Below are positions 1 to 8,178 of a stretch of 51,239 nt of DNA, in pieces. Both the position numbers and the translations under genes were made by a program. This stretch comes from Bryobacterales bacterium. GTDB taxonomy: Bacteria > Acidobacteriota > Terriglobia > Bryobacterales > Bryobacteraceae. Numbering within the stretch: the stretch's first letter is position 1; each line of letters opens with the position of its first letter. Where the stretch lies: contig PLRJ01000175.1 of assembly GCA_003163855.1 (NCBI GenBank), forward strand, positions 227 to 51,465, written 5' to 3'. The notes beneath the pieces were generated by a model. It worked only from the letters and a program-made list of their open reading frames with translations, did not search any database and was not told the origin of the DNA.

Positions 1-357
1 GATGGGCCCGGTAAGAATGTAATCGAAGACGATGGCGGAGACGGAGAAACGCGCGATGGCCGGACCCATGCTGTCTTTGACGACAACGTAAACGCCGCCG
101 CGGACAAACATGCCGCAGCTTTCCATGTAGACGGAGCGCACCGCGAAACTGAAAACCATGACGCCTAGAACAAACCAGGGAGCCGACGGGCCGACGGCTT
201 GTTCGGCGATGCCTCCGGCGTAAAACATAGACGAGGCCAAGTCGCTTAGGACAATGGCAGCGCCACGCCAGTAGCTGATAAAGGAAAGGGCCACGGTGGT
301 GGCAACCACTACTTTCGCGGTGGTGGAGAACTTAGAGACAGACTCTGTTTTTTCCAT
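1..357 (-). CDS. APC-family amino acid permease (N-terminal part, runs off the window)
   Basis: The minus strand reads open from an ATG at 357 to the first base, giving 119 residues beginning MEKTESVSKFSTTAKVVVA. The piece holds a hydrophobic helix near residues 16-36, another near 61-75 and the charged loop ESCGMFVRGGVY before SMGPAIARFSVSAIVFDYILTGP. These resemble the first helices of APC-superfamily amino acid transporters, including the helix breaks around G-rich stretches. It is truncated by the window edge, so substrate and full length cannot be judged. It is divergent from the exported peptidase at 468, leaving a 110-bp shared upstream region. Family assignment is by sequence resemblance only. 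Confidence 0.7.
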   Translation of the reverse strand, partial: MEKTESVSKFSTTAKVVVATTVALSFISYWRGAAIVLSDLASSMFYAGGIAEQAVGPSAPWFVLGVMVFSFAVRSVYMESCGMFVRGGVYVVVKDSMGPAIARFSVSAIVFDYILTGPI

Positions 358-467
358 GAGGGAACAAGCGAGGCCGGCGCAACGGAGAGACAACCTGGCG
401 AAAGACTCTTTGAATACAAATTGTAGAACGAAGCGGTGGGAAAAGTGGCTGCCGCTATGCTGATTCC

Positions 468-1325
468 ATGCGATGGTTGGTGATTCTGGTGGCTTGCGGC
501 GCCCTGGCGCAGACGTTTGAGCAGACGCCGAAAGATATTAAGCAGGGTGAAACGCTGAAGGTGACGGCAAGCACCAATGTTCAGAGCGCGCGCATGAATG
601 GCATTACCATCCGGTTGTTTGCGCAGGATGGCGGCGGCTGGTTAGGGTTGATGCCAGTGCCTGTGCTGACCAAGCCGGGCGACTATTCGCTTGCGTATCT
701 GGACGAGAAGGATGCGGTTGTGCATTCGACCATCATTCATGTTGCCGACGCGCGTTACTTGAAGCAGAACATCACCATCGCGCCCGCTATTGCCAGCCTG
801 GCGCCGTCGCCCGGCGAGCAGCAGACGGTTGGTAATTTCCGCAAAGAAGTTTCGGAAACGCGCTATTGGAAGGAGCCTCTTACGCCGCCGGTGCCGGGGT
901 GCCTGACGTCGCCGTTCGGCGCTATGCGGCTGCAGAACGGCAAGCCGACCGGCGATTTTCACGCCGGGGTGGATCAGCGCGGCGCGGCGGGGACGCCGAT
1001 TCACCCTATTACGGCGGGTGTTGTAAAGCTGGTGAAAAAGTACAACCTGCGTGGCGGAACGGTGGCGATCGATCATGGTCAAGGCATGGAATCCATCTAT
1101 CTGCATATGTCCGCTTTTGCCGCTAAGGAAGGGCAGAAGGTGACGCCTGAGGATGTTATCGGGTATATCGGATCTACCGGGCGTTCGACCGGTCCGCATG
1201 TCCATTGGACGTTGTACGTACATGGCGAGGCGGTGAATCCAGGTCAGTGGATGTCGCTGCAAAATTGTCCGGCGGCCAAAGCTGCGCCGGTTAAGAGGAA
1301 AGCCAGTACGGCAAAAGGCATGTAG
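468..1325 (+). CDS. Exported M23 (LytM-type) peptidoglycan metallopeptidase
   Basis: This 285-residue protein starts with a short signal peptide (MRWLVILVACGALAQ) and so probably acts in the periplasm. Residues about 145-250 form an M23 domain: the zinc ligands are visible in FHAGVD (H-x-x-x-D) and in the closing H-x-H of GPHVHWTLY. The loop GTPIHPITAGVV is also typical. The N-terminal 120 residues look like the beta-rich region often preceding LytM domains. M23 enzymes cut peptide crosslinks in peptidoglycan; some relatives are inactive activators, but the ligands are intact here. No strong ribosome binding site is seen before the ATG. The C-terminal tail is Lys/Ala-rich. Confidence 0.88.
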   Translation: MRWLVILVACGALAQTFEQTPKDIKQGETLKVTASTNVQSARMNGITIRLFAQDGGGWLGLMPVPVLTKPGDYSLAYLDEKDAVVHSTIIHVADARYLKQNITIAPAIASLAPSPGEQQTVGNFRKEVSETRYWKEPLTPPVPGCLTSPFGAMRLQNGKPTGDFHAGVDQRGAAGTPIHPITAGVVKLVKKYNLRGGTVAIDHGQGMESIYLHMSAFAAKEGQKVTPEDVIGYIGSTGRSTGPHVHWTLYVHGEAVNPGQWMSLQNCPAAKAAPVKRKASTAKGM

Positions 1326-1383
1326 CTGAGGAGCGCATTGGCTGCCGGATCGGAAAAAAAGAGAAATTAGGGGCTTGGCGGTA

Positions 1384-1444
1384 GGGGACACCCCTGCGGT
1401 TTTGGACTTGGGTAGAAATCGGACGGCTACCCCGGAGTGTCCCC
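1384..1444. repeat. Nested inverted repeat, REP-like element
   Basis: GGGGACACCCC at 1384-1394 is matched by GGAGTGTCCCC at 1434-1444 on the opposite strand (10 of 11 positions). Inside lies a second perfect pair, GGGTAG at 1410-1415 and CTACCC at 1427-1432. Together they make a 61-bp two-tier hairpin between the M23 gene and the Hsp70-like gene. No T-run follows, so it is not a standard terminator. It looks like a dispersed extragenic palindrome, but only one copy is in this window. Confidence 0.5.
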
Positions 1445-1513
1445 GAGCGGTTTTTCGGTTGCGGGAAGAAGAGGAGCCTTGGGCTTTTCTGGTTGTTGGA
1501 AGAAGACAGGGTA

Positions 1514-2800
1514 ATGCACATTGGCATAGACTTCGGAACCACCAATAGTTCGCTGGCGGCGGCGACAGACGAGGGTGAGGTTACCCTGATTCGCTTTCCC
1601 TGGCAGGAAGCGTACACGGAATCGTATCGTTCGCTGCTTTACCTGGAGCGCTGGCGCGAAGGCGGACGCAGCACGATCAAATCGTGGAGCGGTCCGGAGG
1701 GCATTCGCAAGTATCTAGATTCAGACGACAAAGGCCGGCTGGTTCAATCGTTGAAATCGTTTCTGACAAGCCGTTCGCTTACCACGACGGAGATTTTCGG
1801 GCGGCAGTTCCAATTGGAAGAGCTGATAGCGAGAATTCTGCGTGATCTCCGATCTGCGGCTGAAAAGCAATTGGGAGTTGCAGTGCGCAATGTAGTTGTG
1901 GGCCGGCCGGTTCGGTTTGTCGGCTCCGACTCGGACGAAGACGATGCCTTCGCGGAGGGACGTCTGCGAATTGCGTACAAAAAAGCCGGATTCGAGCAGG
2001 TGGAGTTTGAGTTTGAGCCAGTGGGCGCGGCTTATCACTATGAATCGATGCTGGACCATGACGAACTGATTATGATCGGCGATTTCGGCGGTGGAACCAG
2101 CGATTTTTCGCTGCTGCGCGTGGGTCCTTCGGCCAGGAAGTCTGGACGGAAAGCGCGTGAGGTGCTGGGTAATGAAGGTGTGGCGCTGGCGGGTGATGCG
2201 TTTGACGCCAAGATTGTGCGGCACCTTGTTTCGCCGGCGCTGGGCGCGGGCACGATGTTGAATTCGAATGGCAAAATGCTGCCGGTGCCGAACTGGGTCT
2301 ACTTCAAATTGGAAAGGTGGCACCATCTTTCGTTCCTGAAGTCACGCGAAACACTGACGATGCTGCAGAGCGTGGCCACGCAGGCGCTGGCGCCAGAGCA
2401 GATTCGGGCGCTGCTTTACCTGATTGAGCACGACTTGGGTTATCCGCTGCACCAGGCGGTGCAAAAAGTAAAAGCGCAACTTTCGGGCAATGAGAAAGCG
2501 GCGTTTGCTTTCCAGGATGGCGATGTGGAGCTATCGGAAACGGTGAGCCGCGCGCGTTTTGAAAGCTGGATCGGCGATGAACTGCAGGCGATTGAACAAG
2601 CTGTAGACCGGCTGCTGCAAGCCACGGGTGTGTCGCCGCAGGATGTGGACAAAGTCTTTCTCACGGGCGGTTCCAGCTTTGTGCCGGCGGTGCGGCGCGT
2701 TTTTAGCAGCCGCTTCGGTGACGCGAAAATTCAAACGGGCGGCGAGTTTACATCGGTGGCGCGCGGATTAGCGCTGCGCGCGCTGGATACGAACGGTTAG
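1514..2800 (+). CDS. Hsp70-family ATPase lacking the substrate-binding domain (YegD-like)
   Basis: The 428-residue protein begins MHIGIDFGTTNSSLAAA, the phosphate-1 loop of the actin/Hsp70 ATPase fold. The second phosphate loop (IGDFGGGTSDFSLL) and the adenosine motif (FLTGGSSFVPAVRRVF) follow in order. Full DnaK is about 640 residues; this one stops after the nucleotide-binding domain, as in E. coli YegD. It should bind and hydrolyse ATP, but the client is unknown. The ATG at 1514 follows GAAGACAGGG at good spacing and places the motif at the N-terminus; an upstream TTG at 1493 would add only seven residues. It converges on the esterase gene with only 3 bp between stop codons. Confidence 0.85.
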   Translation: MHIGIDFGTTNSSLAAATDEGEVTLIRFPWQEAYTESYRSLLYLERWREGGRSTIKSWSGPEGIRKYLDSDDKGRLVQSLKSFLTSRSLTTTEIFGRQFQLEELIARILRDLRSAAEKQLGVAVRNVVVGRPVRFVGSDSDEDDAFAEGRLRIAYKKAGFEQVEFEFEPVGAAYHYESMLDHDELIMIGDFGGGTSDFSLLRVGPSARKSGRKAREVLGNEGVALAGDAFDAKIVRHLVSPALGAGTMLNSNGKMLPVPNWVYFKLERWHHLSFLKSRETLTMLQSVATQALAPEQIRALLYLIEHDLGYPLHQAVQKVKAQLSGNEKAAFAFQDGDVELSETVSRARFESWIGDELQAIEQAVDRLLQATGVSPQDVDKVFLTGGSSFVPAVRRVFSSRFGDAKIQTGGEFTSVARGLALRALDTNG

Positions 2801-2803
2801 CCG

Positions 2804-4564
2804 CTAGAGTTGGGGCTTTGGCAGCGCTAGCGCCTGGCCTGGACGGATGCCTCTGCGGCGCAGATGACGTTTGTAGACTTTACCCACGGCGGTGGCGTAG
2901 AGGGTTTGCATATCGGGACCTCCAAAAGCGAGATCGGTCAATTCCTCTTTGCCTGGCAGGCGAACGATGCCGACAACGCGGCCGGGTTGGTCGCAGATCT
3001 GCACGCCCAGTTTGGTGGCGAAGTAGCTGTAACCCTGATCGTCAAAGGTGACGCCGCGCGCGCCGCTTCGCAGCGGACCGTGTGCGAACTCATCGGGCAT
3101 CTCAAGATGGAAGAACGGCTCGCCGGCCAGCAGAGTGCCGTCGTTAGCGAAGCGGAAAGACCAGGATGCGCGCGAATCCTGGTCGGTGACGACGAGTCCG
3201 CTGTCATCCGGCAGCACGCGCACGCAATAGGGCAGCCCGATGTTGCCGTCTTTGCTGGCGTCAAAAACCACGCGTTTTTCGTTGGCGCCGTCGATCATCC
3301 AAACGCGGCCGCGCGGCGATTCGGAAAAGTAGATGTTTCCCACGGCTGAGATAGCGACGTCGTTGGCCTGGAGATTGAGCGATCGCACGGTTAGCTGACC
3401 GTTGGGCAGATAACCGGCAACGCGGCGGCGTCCGGCTTCAGCAGTGTAGAGAATTCCGCTGTTCGAAAAAGTGAGTCCGGTGGTGCCGCCCGTACTGTCT
3501 TTGAATAGCGAGATCTGGCCATCGACGGCGCTGATCTTATAAATACGCGACAAAGCGGAGTCGCAGAAGTAGACGTTGCCCTGGGGATCGGTTGCAGCGC
3601 CTTCAGCATAATCGTAACCTTGCCCTACGGCTTGCCAGTCCTGGCCGGGATCCAGAATTTCCGTGATGAAGTGCCGATCTTGTTTGTTGCCGCTGCCCGC
3701 AGCGATCGGCTGCGGATAATCGCGCCAGAGCCAGCGCATAGCATCGGGTAGAATCGCGCCACCGTGTTTCGCGTTGTGGCCCTCGGTGCCGATTTCGAGT
3801 TTGCTGTCGTAGCCGGCGTAGCTGAGTGATTTGGCCATGGCCTGGTTCGCCATGAACCAGGAGCCGGCGTAGATATCCACATCGTTGCTGCCGTCCTGCA
3901 TGAAGATGCGCAGCGGTTTTGGCTCCATTTTGCGGATCAGATCGATGTAAGCGTCACCGCCGCGCAGGTTGGTGTAACTGCCGATGAAACTCAGCACTCG
4001 ATGGAAGGCTTCGGGGTGTTCCCAGGCTACGGTGAAAGCCGCTATGGCACCGGAGCTTGATCCTGCAATAGCCCGGTCGTCCGGATTGGGAGAAAGATTG
4101 TAGGTCTTCGAGACTTCGGCGAGGATTTCGTTCAGCACGAAACGTGCATAGCGGTCGCCGAGCGCATCGTATTCATAGCTGCGGTTGAAGCGGTCCTGCT
4201 GCTTGGGCGATGTCGATGGGTAGACGCCGGGGTCGATGAAGACTCCGATGGTTACAGGGATTGCTTTCTGAGCGATGAGGTTGTCGAGAACAACCGGTAC
4301 GCGCCACGAGCCGTCGGGCTTGACGAACCCGGCGCCGTCCTGGAAAACCATGACACAGGCGGGTTTTGTTGCGTCGTATTGCGCTGGAACGTAGACCCAG
4401 AAATCACGCGTGGTCCCGGGGTAAATAGCAGATTGATTCCAGGAAAACTTCTTGATTGTGCCTTGAGGCACACCGGGTTGGACCTGGGAATCCGGGCCTA
4501 ATACGTAGTTGTCTGCTTGAAGTATGAGGAGGGAAAAAAGAGCCGCCGCGAGGAAACGGTACAT
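2804..4564 (-). CDS. Exported esterase / SMP-30-like beta-propeller fusion
   Basis: The 586-residue product has a signal peptide (MYRFLAAALFSLLIL). Residues about 35-330 form an enterochelin-esterase-like alpha/beta hydrolase: nucleophile Ser170 in GSSSG, and His candidates 263 and 267 in EGHNAKHGG. From about 345 to 570 lies an SMP-30/gluconolactonase-like propeller with repeated blades such as GNVYFCDSALSRIYK and GNIYFSES. It probably hydrolyses an ester or lactone in the periplasm; the substrate is not evident. The ATG at 4564 is chosen because it gives a clean signal peptide. Longer reading to 4705 would run into the divergent ppx-like gene at 4637. The fusion of esterase and propeller is the notable point. 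Confidence 0.8.
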   Translation of the reverse strand: MYRFLAAALFSLLILQADNYVLGPDSQVQPGVPQGTIKKFSWNQSAIYPGTTRDFWVYVPAQYDATKPACVMVFQDGAGFVKPDGSWRVPVVLDNLIAQKAIPVTIGVFIDPGVYPSTSPKQQDRFNRSYEYDALGDRYARFVLNEILAEVSKTYNLSPNPDDRAIAGSSSGAIAAFTVAWEHPEAFHRVLSFIGSYTNLRGGDAYIDLIRKMEPKPLRIFMQDGSNDVDIYAGSWFMANQAMAKSLSYAGYDSKLEIGTEGHNAKHGGAILPDAMRWLWRDYPQPIAAGSGNKQDRHFITEILDPGQDWQAVGQGYDYAEGAATDPQGNVYFCDSALSRIYKISAVDGQISLFKDSTGGTTGLTFSNSGILYTAEAGRRRVAGYLPNGQLTVRSLNLQANDVAISAVGNIYFSESPRGRVWMIDGANEKRVVFDASKDGNIGLPYCVRVLPDDSGLVVTDQDSRASWSFRFANDGTLLAGEPFFHLEMPDEFAHGPLRSGARGVTFDDQGYSYFATKLGVQICDQPGRVVGIVRLPGKEELTDLAFGGPDMQTLYATAVGKVYKRHLRRRGIRPGQALALPKPQL

Positions 4565-4636
4565 TAGGCCATAATACTGGCCGAAGTAAGCGCCGGTATT
4601 CATAAGCCTTACATCTGATTCGTTTAGAACTGTAAT

Positions 4637-6178
4637 ATGCCACGCTACGCAGCTGTTGATATTGGCAGCAACTCGGTCCGCATGATGGCGGCCGAAGTCA
4701 GCCATGGAGAAACTATCAGGCTGGCGGAAGACCGCCAGGTGGTGCGGCTTGGAAGCGGCGTTTTTCGCTCCGGCCGGATCAGCAAAGAGGGGTTGGAATT
4801 GGTGCGCACGACGCTGGAACGGATGGCGGCCACGTATAACCGTCTGGACGTTGTGGGTGTGCGAGCAGTGGCCACCAGCGCGGTGCGCGACGCGGCCAAC
4901 CAGGAGGAGTTTCTAGAGTGCGCGTCGAAGGCTCTGGGAACGAATGTTGAGATCATCTCCGGGCCGGAAGAGGCGCGGCTGATTCATCTTGGCGTTGAAG
5001 CGCGCTGGGCGCGGCCTAAAGAGCGCACGCTGGTGATTGATGTGGGCGGCGGCAGCGCCGAACTGATCATCAGCCAGAACGGCCAGTTGATTGATGCCGT
5101 GTCGAAGCCACTGGGCGCGGTGCGGCTGACTGAGGTGTTTCTGCAAAACGATCCGCCGGCGGCAACGGAACTGCGCCGGATGGAAGCCTACATCGATGAA
5201 AAGCTGGCACCGTTTATGAAGGAGCATGGCGGCGAGAAGTTCGACCGCGCGATTGCCACTTCGGCTACGGCGGCGGCGATTGTGTGCGCGGCCAACCAGA
5301 TTCCACGTTCCAAGCGGGACGATGCGGAACGGCTGCGCGCGTCATACAGCCAGGTGCGCGAGCTATTCGGGCAACTGACGAGTTCGCCGCTGGAGACGCG
5401 CAGAAAGATAGCCGGCATTGGGCCGCGGCGCGCTGAGATTGTGACGGCGGGAGCGGCTGTTTTTCTGCGCGCGCTGGAGTTGTTTGGGCATAAGTCGATT
5501 TATTACTGCGGAGCGGGCGTGCGCGATGGGATCATCGCGGATCTGGCGGCACGCGGCGTGGGGCGTGAACTGGCGCAGCTATCGCGCGAACAGCGCGCGG
5601 TGGTGGAGGCAATGGCGAAACGGTTTGAAGTTTCGCTGAAGCATGCACGCCATGTGGCTTGCCTGTCGCATCGCCTGTTTGAAACATTGCAGCCGGTGCA
5701 TAAGCTGGCGCCGGCAGCGGGCAAATTGTTGGAGGCCTCGTCTTACCTGCATGACATTGGGCATTTCGTCAGCGGCATTGCGCACCACAAACACTCGGCT
5801 TACCTGGTGGCGAATTCGGACATGCCCGGGTTTACGGATAAAGAACGGTTGGCGATTGCGGCGCTTTGCCGGTTCCACCGCAAGTCGATGCCACAGCCGA
5901 GGCATTCGCACTTTCAGGCGCTGGACTTGGAATCCAAGCGGGTTGTCATTGGTCTGGCGGCCATATTGCGAATCGCCGATGCTTTGGATCGCGGGCATGC
6001 GCAGCGGGTACGGGATGTCAGCAGCATGATTAAAGACGGCAACCTGAACCTGGTGATAGAAGCGGATAGCGATGCGGACTTGGAGATCTGGGCGGCCGAA
6101 GAAGCATCAGTGGCTTTTCGTGAGAGTTATGGGCGAGAGATTCAGATTGTGCGGGCTAAAGCAGTACGAACGGCTTAG
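4637..6178 (+). CDS. ppx: Ppx/GppA exopolyphosphatase-type phosphatase with C-terminal HD domain
   Basis: The 513-residue protein opens MPRYAAVDIGSNSVRMMAAEV, the phosphate loop of the actin-like Ppx/GppA fold, with the second loop LVIDVGGGSAELI at about residues 133-145. GIGPRRAEIVTAGA follows near residue 262. The C-terminal third carries an HD-type metal site (SYLHDIGHFVS, around residues 371-381) and a later RFHRKS. This is the two-part layout of long exopolyphosphatases, which release phosphate from polyphosphate or from pppGpp. Which substrate dominates cannot be read from sequence. It is divergent from the esterase gene (72-bp gap). Its stop codon overlaps that of the PadR gene by 4 bp in convergent orientation. 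Confidence 0.9.
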   Translation: MPRYAAVDIGSNSVRMMAAEVSHGETIRLAEDRQVVRLGSGVFRSGRISKEGLELVRTTLERMAATYNRLDVVGVRAVATSAVRDAANQEEFLECASKALGTNVEIISGPEEARLIHLGVEARWARPKERTLVIDVGGGSAELIISQNGQLIDAVSKPLGAVRLTEVFLQNDPPAATELRRMEAYIDEKLAPFMKEHGGEKFDRAIATSATAAAIVCAANQIPRSKRDDAERLRASYSQVRELFGQLTSSPLETRRKIAGIGPRRAEIVTAGAAVFLRALELFGHKSIYYCGAGVRDGIIADLAARGVGRELAQLSREQRAVVEAMAKRFEVSLKHARHVACLSHRLFETLQPVHKLAPAAGKLLEASSYLHDIGHFVSGIAHHKHSAYLVANSDMPGFTDKERLAIAALCRFHRKSMPQPRHSHFQALDLESKRVVIGLAAILRIADALDRGHAQRVRDVSSMIKDGNLNLVIEADSDADLEIWAAEEASVAFRESYGREIQIVRAKAVRTA

Positions 6179-6504
6179 TTAAATTTCAGAACCTTTTTGA
6201 CACCGCGGGCGACGGTCTTCCAGTTGTCGCGCGCTTCGCCCAACCGCTTCTTTCCAGCTGGCGTAATGCTGTAGAGACGGGCTTTTCTTCCGCTATCGGT
6301 GGTGCTCCAGCTTCCGGCGATCAGCTTTTCGCGTTCCATTCGATGGAGCGCGGGATAGAGCGAGCCTTCTTCGATCTTGAGTAAGCCTTCAGAGGCATTC
6401 TTAACATGGCTGGTGATACCGAAGCCATGGTTCGGACTGTGGTCCAAGGTTTTGAGGATCAGCAGATCGAGGCTGCCCTGTAGATTATCTGCCCGCTTTG
6501 GCAT
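6175..6504 (-). CDS. PadR-family transcriptional regulator
   Basis: About 109 residues, beginning MPKRADNLQGSLDLLILKTL, the typical opening of short (subfamily 2) PadR repressors. The winged helix follows with HGFGITSHVK and the wing/recognition region EGSLYPALHRMEREKLI, then a charged helical tail. The ATG at 6504 is preceded by AGGTGA; a GTG at 6510 is an alternative. In Acidobacteriota such genes commonly sit beside MacB-type permeases. Here it is last in a minus-strand run after the HNH gene (14-bp gap) and the aldolase-like gene, so it may control that operon. The leader contains CTAGTAATCTAG, a possible autoregulatory site. Confidence 0.88.
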   Translation of the reverse strand: MPKRADNLQGSLDLLILKTLDHSPNHGFGITSHVKNASEGLLKIEEGSLYPALHRMEREKLIAGSWSTTDSGRKARLYSITPAGKKRLGEARDNWKTVARGVKKVLKFN

Positions 6505-6506
6505 CT

Positions 6507-6518
6507 TCACCTAGATTA
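6507..6518 (-). promoter_or_regulatory. Imperfect palindrome at PadR start (possible operator)
   Basis: CTAGTAATCTAG (CTAG arms around a 4-bp centre) lies between the HNH stop codon and the PadR ATG, and its right end runs into the AGGTGA ribosome binding site. A repressor bound here could autoregulate PadR, but as an in-operon site it would need its own promoter to matter. This is pattern-based inference only. Confidence 0.25.
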
Positions 6519-6989
6519 CTAGGGAGGAGGCTGGCGTTGAAAGAGGCGAGCGCGCAGCATGGCAGTATGCACACGATGGCATTTTAGACAAAGCGTCCGC
6601 ATGTTTGCCAGATCGCATTCGCCGCCACCTTCTACGACCGGAATGATGTGGTCGGCATCCCACAACGACTTGCGGTTCTTAGTTAATCCCCATTCGGCCG
6701 TAGCCCTTAGTTTGGCGGTGCCGCGCTGGCGTTTTAAGTGATGGAAAGCGGCCTGACAGTCGGTGCCGCAGACGGCGCAGATGCCTTTATCGCGCTCAAA
6801 GACGCGTTCCCTAAGATGGCCAGGGTTGCTGCGCAAGCGCCACTCTTCGACGCAGAATTCTGAACAGAAGGTTTGTCTTCCGGCGGGAACTTCAAGATTG
6901 CACCAGCGGCACAGGCACCGTCCATTCGGACCTTTGGGCAGGTCCTGACGCTGGGCCCAGCCGCCGGGCATTGTGCGCTGTATGCTCAT
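6519..6989 (-). CDS. HNH endonuclease domain protein
   Basis: A 156-residue protein with two zinc-ligand clusters and an HNH nuclease core. Near the N-terminus CLCRWC and FCSEFC look like one zinc knuckle; CAVCG (about residue 72) and CLKCHRVH (about 135-142) frame a second. Between them DADHIIPVVEGGG contains the HH pair of the beta-beta-alpha metal fold, and NMRTLCLKCH supplies the N and final H. Such proteins are metal-dependent DNA nucleases, but a free-standing one like this has no assignable target. Its ATG overlaps the stop of the upstream aldolase-like gene as ATGA, implying translational coupling. No inverted repeats or integrase were seen nearby. Confidence 0.85.
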   Translation of the reverse strand: MSIQRTMPGGWAQRQDLPKGPNGRCLCRWCNLEVPAGRQTFCSEFCVEEWRLRSNPGHLRERVFERDKGICAVCGTDCQAAFHHLKRQRGTAKLRATAEWGLTKNRKSLWDADHIIPVVEGGGECDLANMRTLCLKCHRVHTAMLRARLFQRQPPP

Positions 6990-8119
6990 GCGGTTTGCAG
7001 GGCCAGCGGGCTCTCATGTCCGCGCGCATTCACTGGCTCGATGGCGACGACCTTTCCCTTGTCAACGATTAATGCCTGGTCGAAGTTGTTCACGGTGGGG
7101 CAGACATGCCTGGGCACCAGATAGAGCTTGTCACCGATGGCCGGAGCAGTGACGCCGGCGGGCACGTGGATGGGGAGATGCTCTTCGCTGGGCTTCTGAG
7201 GTATCAACTCGGGATGGCCGGCGATAGCGCAGTTGGGAACTCCTGAATCGACACCAACCGCTTTATGACCGGCATCACAGGTGATGGTTTCGGCGTTGGG
7301 ATGACTGATGACGCTGGCCAAGACGAGGGCCGCAGCCTGATAACCGTAGCCAGGAAGCTGGCGCAGGCTGGAGAGGTCGTTATAGACGACGGTGCCAGGG
7401 GAGATGCGGTGAATGAACGACGCGTTGCTGAAGCCGGGATAGGCGTAGCCGTAAGGAGCGGCGGGAGTGCCGGAGGTAATGATTTCGCCGATCAAGATGC
7501 CAGCGCTTTGCATCTCGGCGACAACCTTCATCAGCTTGTCGTACCCTTCGAAGGCCATGCGCTGGCGCTCGGCGGGATCGACAGAAGAGACATGGCCGTC
7601 GTACCAGTGAAGGCCGCGGAAGCTAGCGCCCAGTTTCTTAGCGAGCGAGAGCATCTGTGGCGTGCAGCCTTCACCGATGCCGGTTCGGTTCATGCCTGAG
7701 TTCAGATCAAGAAAGACGCCGACGTTGGTGCCGAGCCAAAAGGCGGCTTGCGATTCGGATTCGACCAGGACGGAAACGCGGGTGCTGGGGAAGTCGTGCG
7801 CGATGGCAAGTAAACGGTCGGCGTTGGCACCGACCATGGAGAAGGCCACCAGAACGTCGCCGGCTCCGGCCTCGCAGGCAGTGAGCAGTTCCAGGGTTGT
7901 GGAGCATTTGAACTGGCGGATGCCATCGCGGATGTAGTCTTTTACGACCGCCAGGAGTTTGGCGGTCTTGATGTGTGGTCTCCAGCGGTTAGGATCGCCG
8001 CCCACCATGCGTACGGTCGCTTTGATGTTGGCGTTGAGGATCTCGGGGTAAATCAGCAGAGCGGGGGTGATTATGGCGGAGGTATCGGCGAGCGCGTACG
8101 TCTGCAGAGGAAAGTCCAT
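6986..8119 (-). CDS. D-threonine aldolase / D-serine dehydratase-like PLP enzyme
   Basis: The 377-residue protein has the alanine-racemase-type PLP barrel. The PLP lysine is Lys51 in RPHIKTAK. The C-terminal domain carries the metal ligands of this family, His338 and Cys340 in VPRHVCPTVN, plus CDAGHKAVGVDSG earlier. Family members cleave D-threonine to glycine and acetaldehyde, or dehydrate D-serine, with PLP and a divalent metal; the exact substrate is not decidable. The ATG at 8119 (MDFPLQTYALADTS) matches the family's usual distance to the barrel; an ATG at 8137 would add six residues. It heads an operon with the HNH and PadR genes and is divergent from the gene at 8179. Confidence 0.85.
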   Translation of the reverse strand: MDFPLQTYALADTSAIITPALLIYPEILNANIKATVRMVGGDPNRWRPHIKTAKLLAVVKDYIRDGIRQFKCSTTLELLTACEAGAGDVLVAFSMVGANADRLLAIAHDFPSTRVSVLVESESQAAFWLGTNVGVFLDLNSGMNRTGIGEGCTPQMLSLAKKLGASFRGLHWYDGHVSSVDPAERQRMAFEGYDKLMKVVAEMQSAGILIGEIITSGTPAAPYGYAYPGFSNASFIHRISPGTVVYNDLSSLRQLPGYGYQAAALVLASVISHPNAETITCDAGHKAVGVDSGVPNCAIAGHPELIPQKPSEEHLPIHVPAGVTAPAIGDKLYLVPRHVCPTVNNFDQALIVDKGKVVAIEPVNARGHESPLALQTA

Positions 8120-8178
8120 GGCGTCATTTTCGCGCATGACAGCCGGTTGAGGCTGAATAGTAGTCCAATAGAAGTGAC

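Noticed and set aside
642..1391. Long open frame on the minus strand inside the M23 peptidase gene
   Set aside because: Arg/His-rich composition and lack of domain signal; the plus-strand frame has clear zinc motifs.
4565..4705. Longer N-terminus for the esterase/propeller fusion
   Set aside because: It would overlap the divergent Ppx/GppA start and has no hydrophobic signal until the ATG at 4564.
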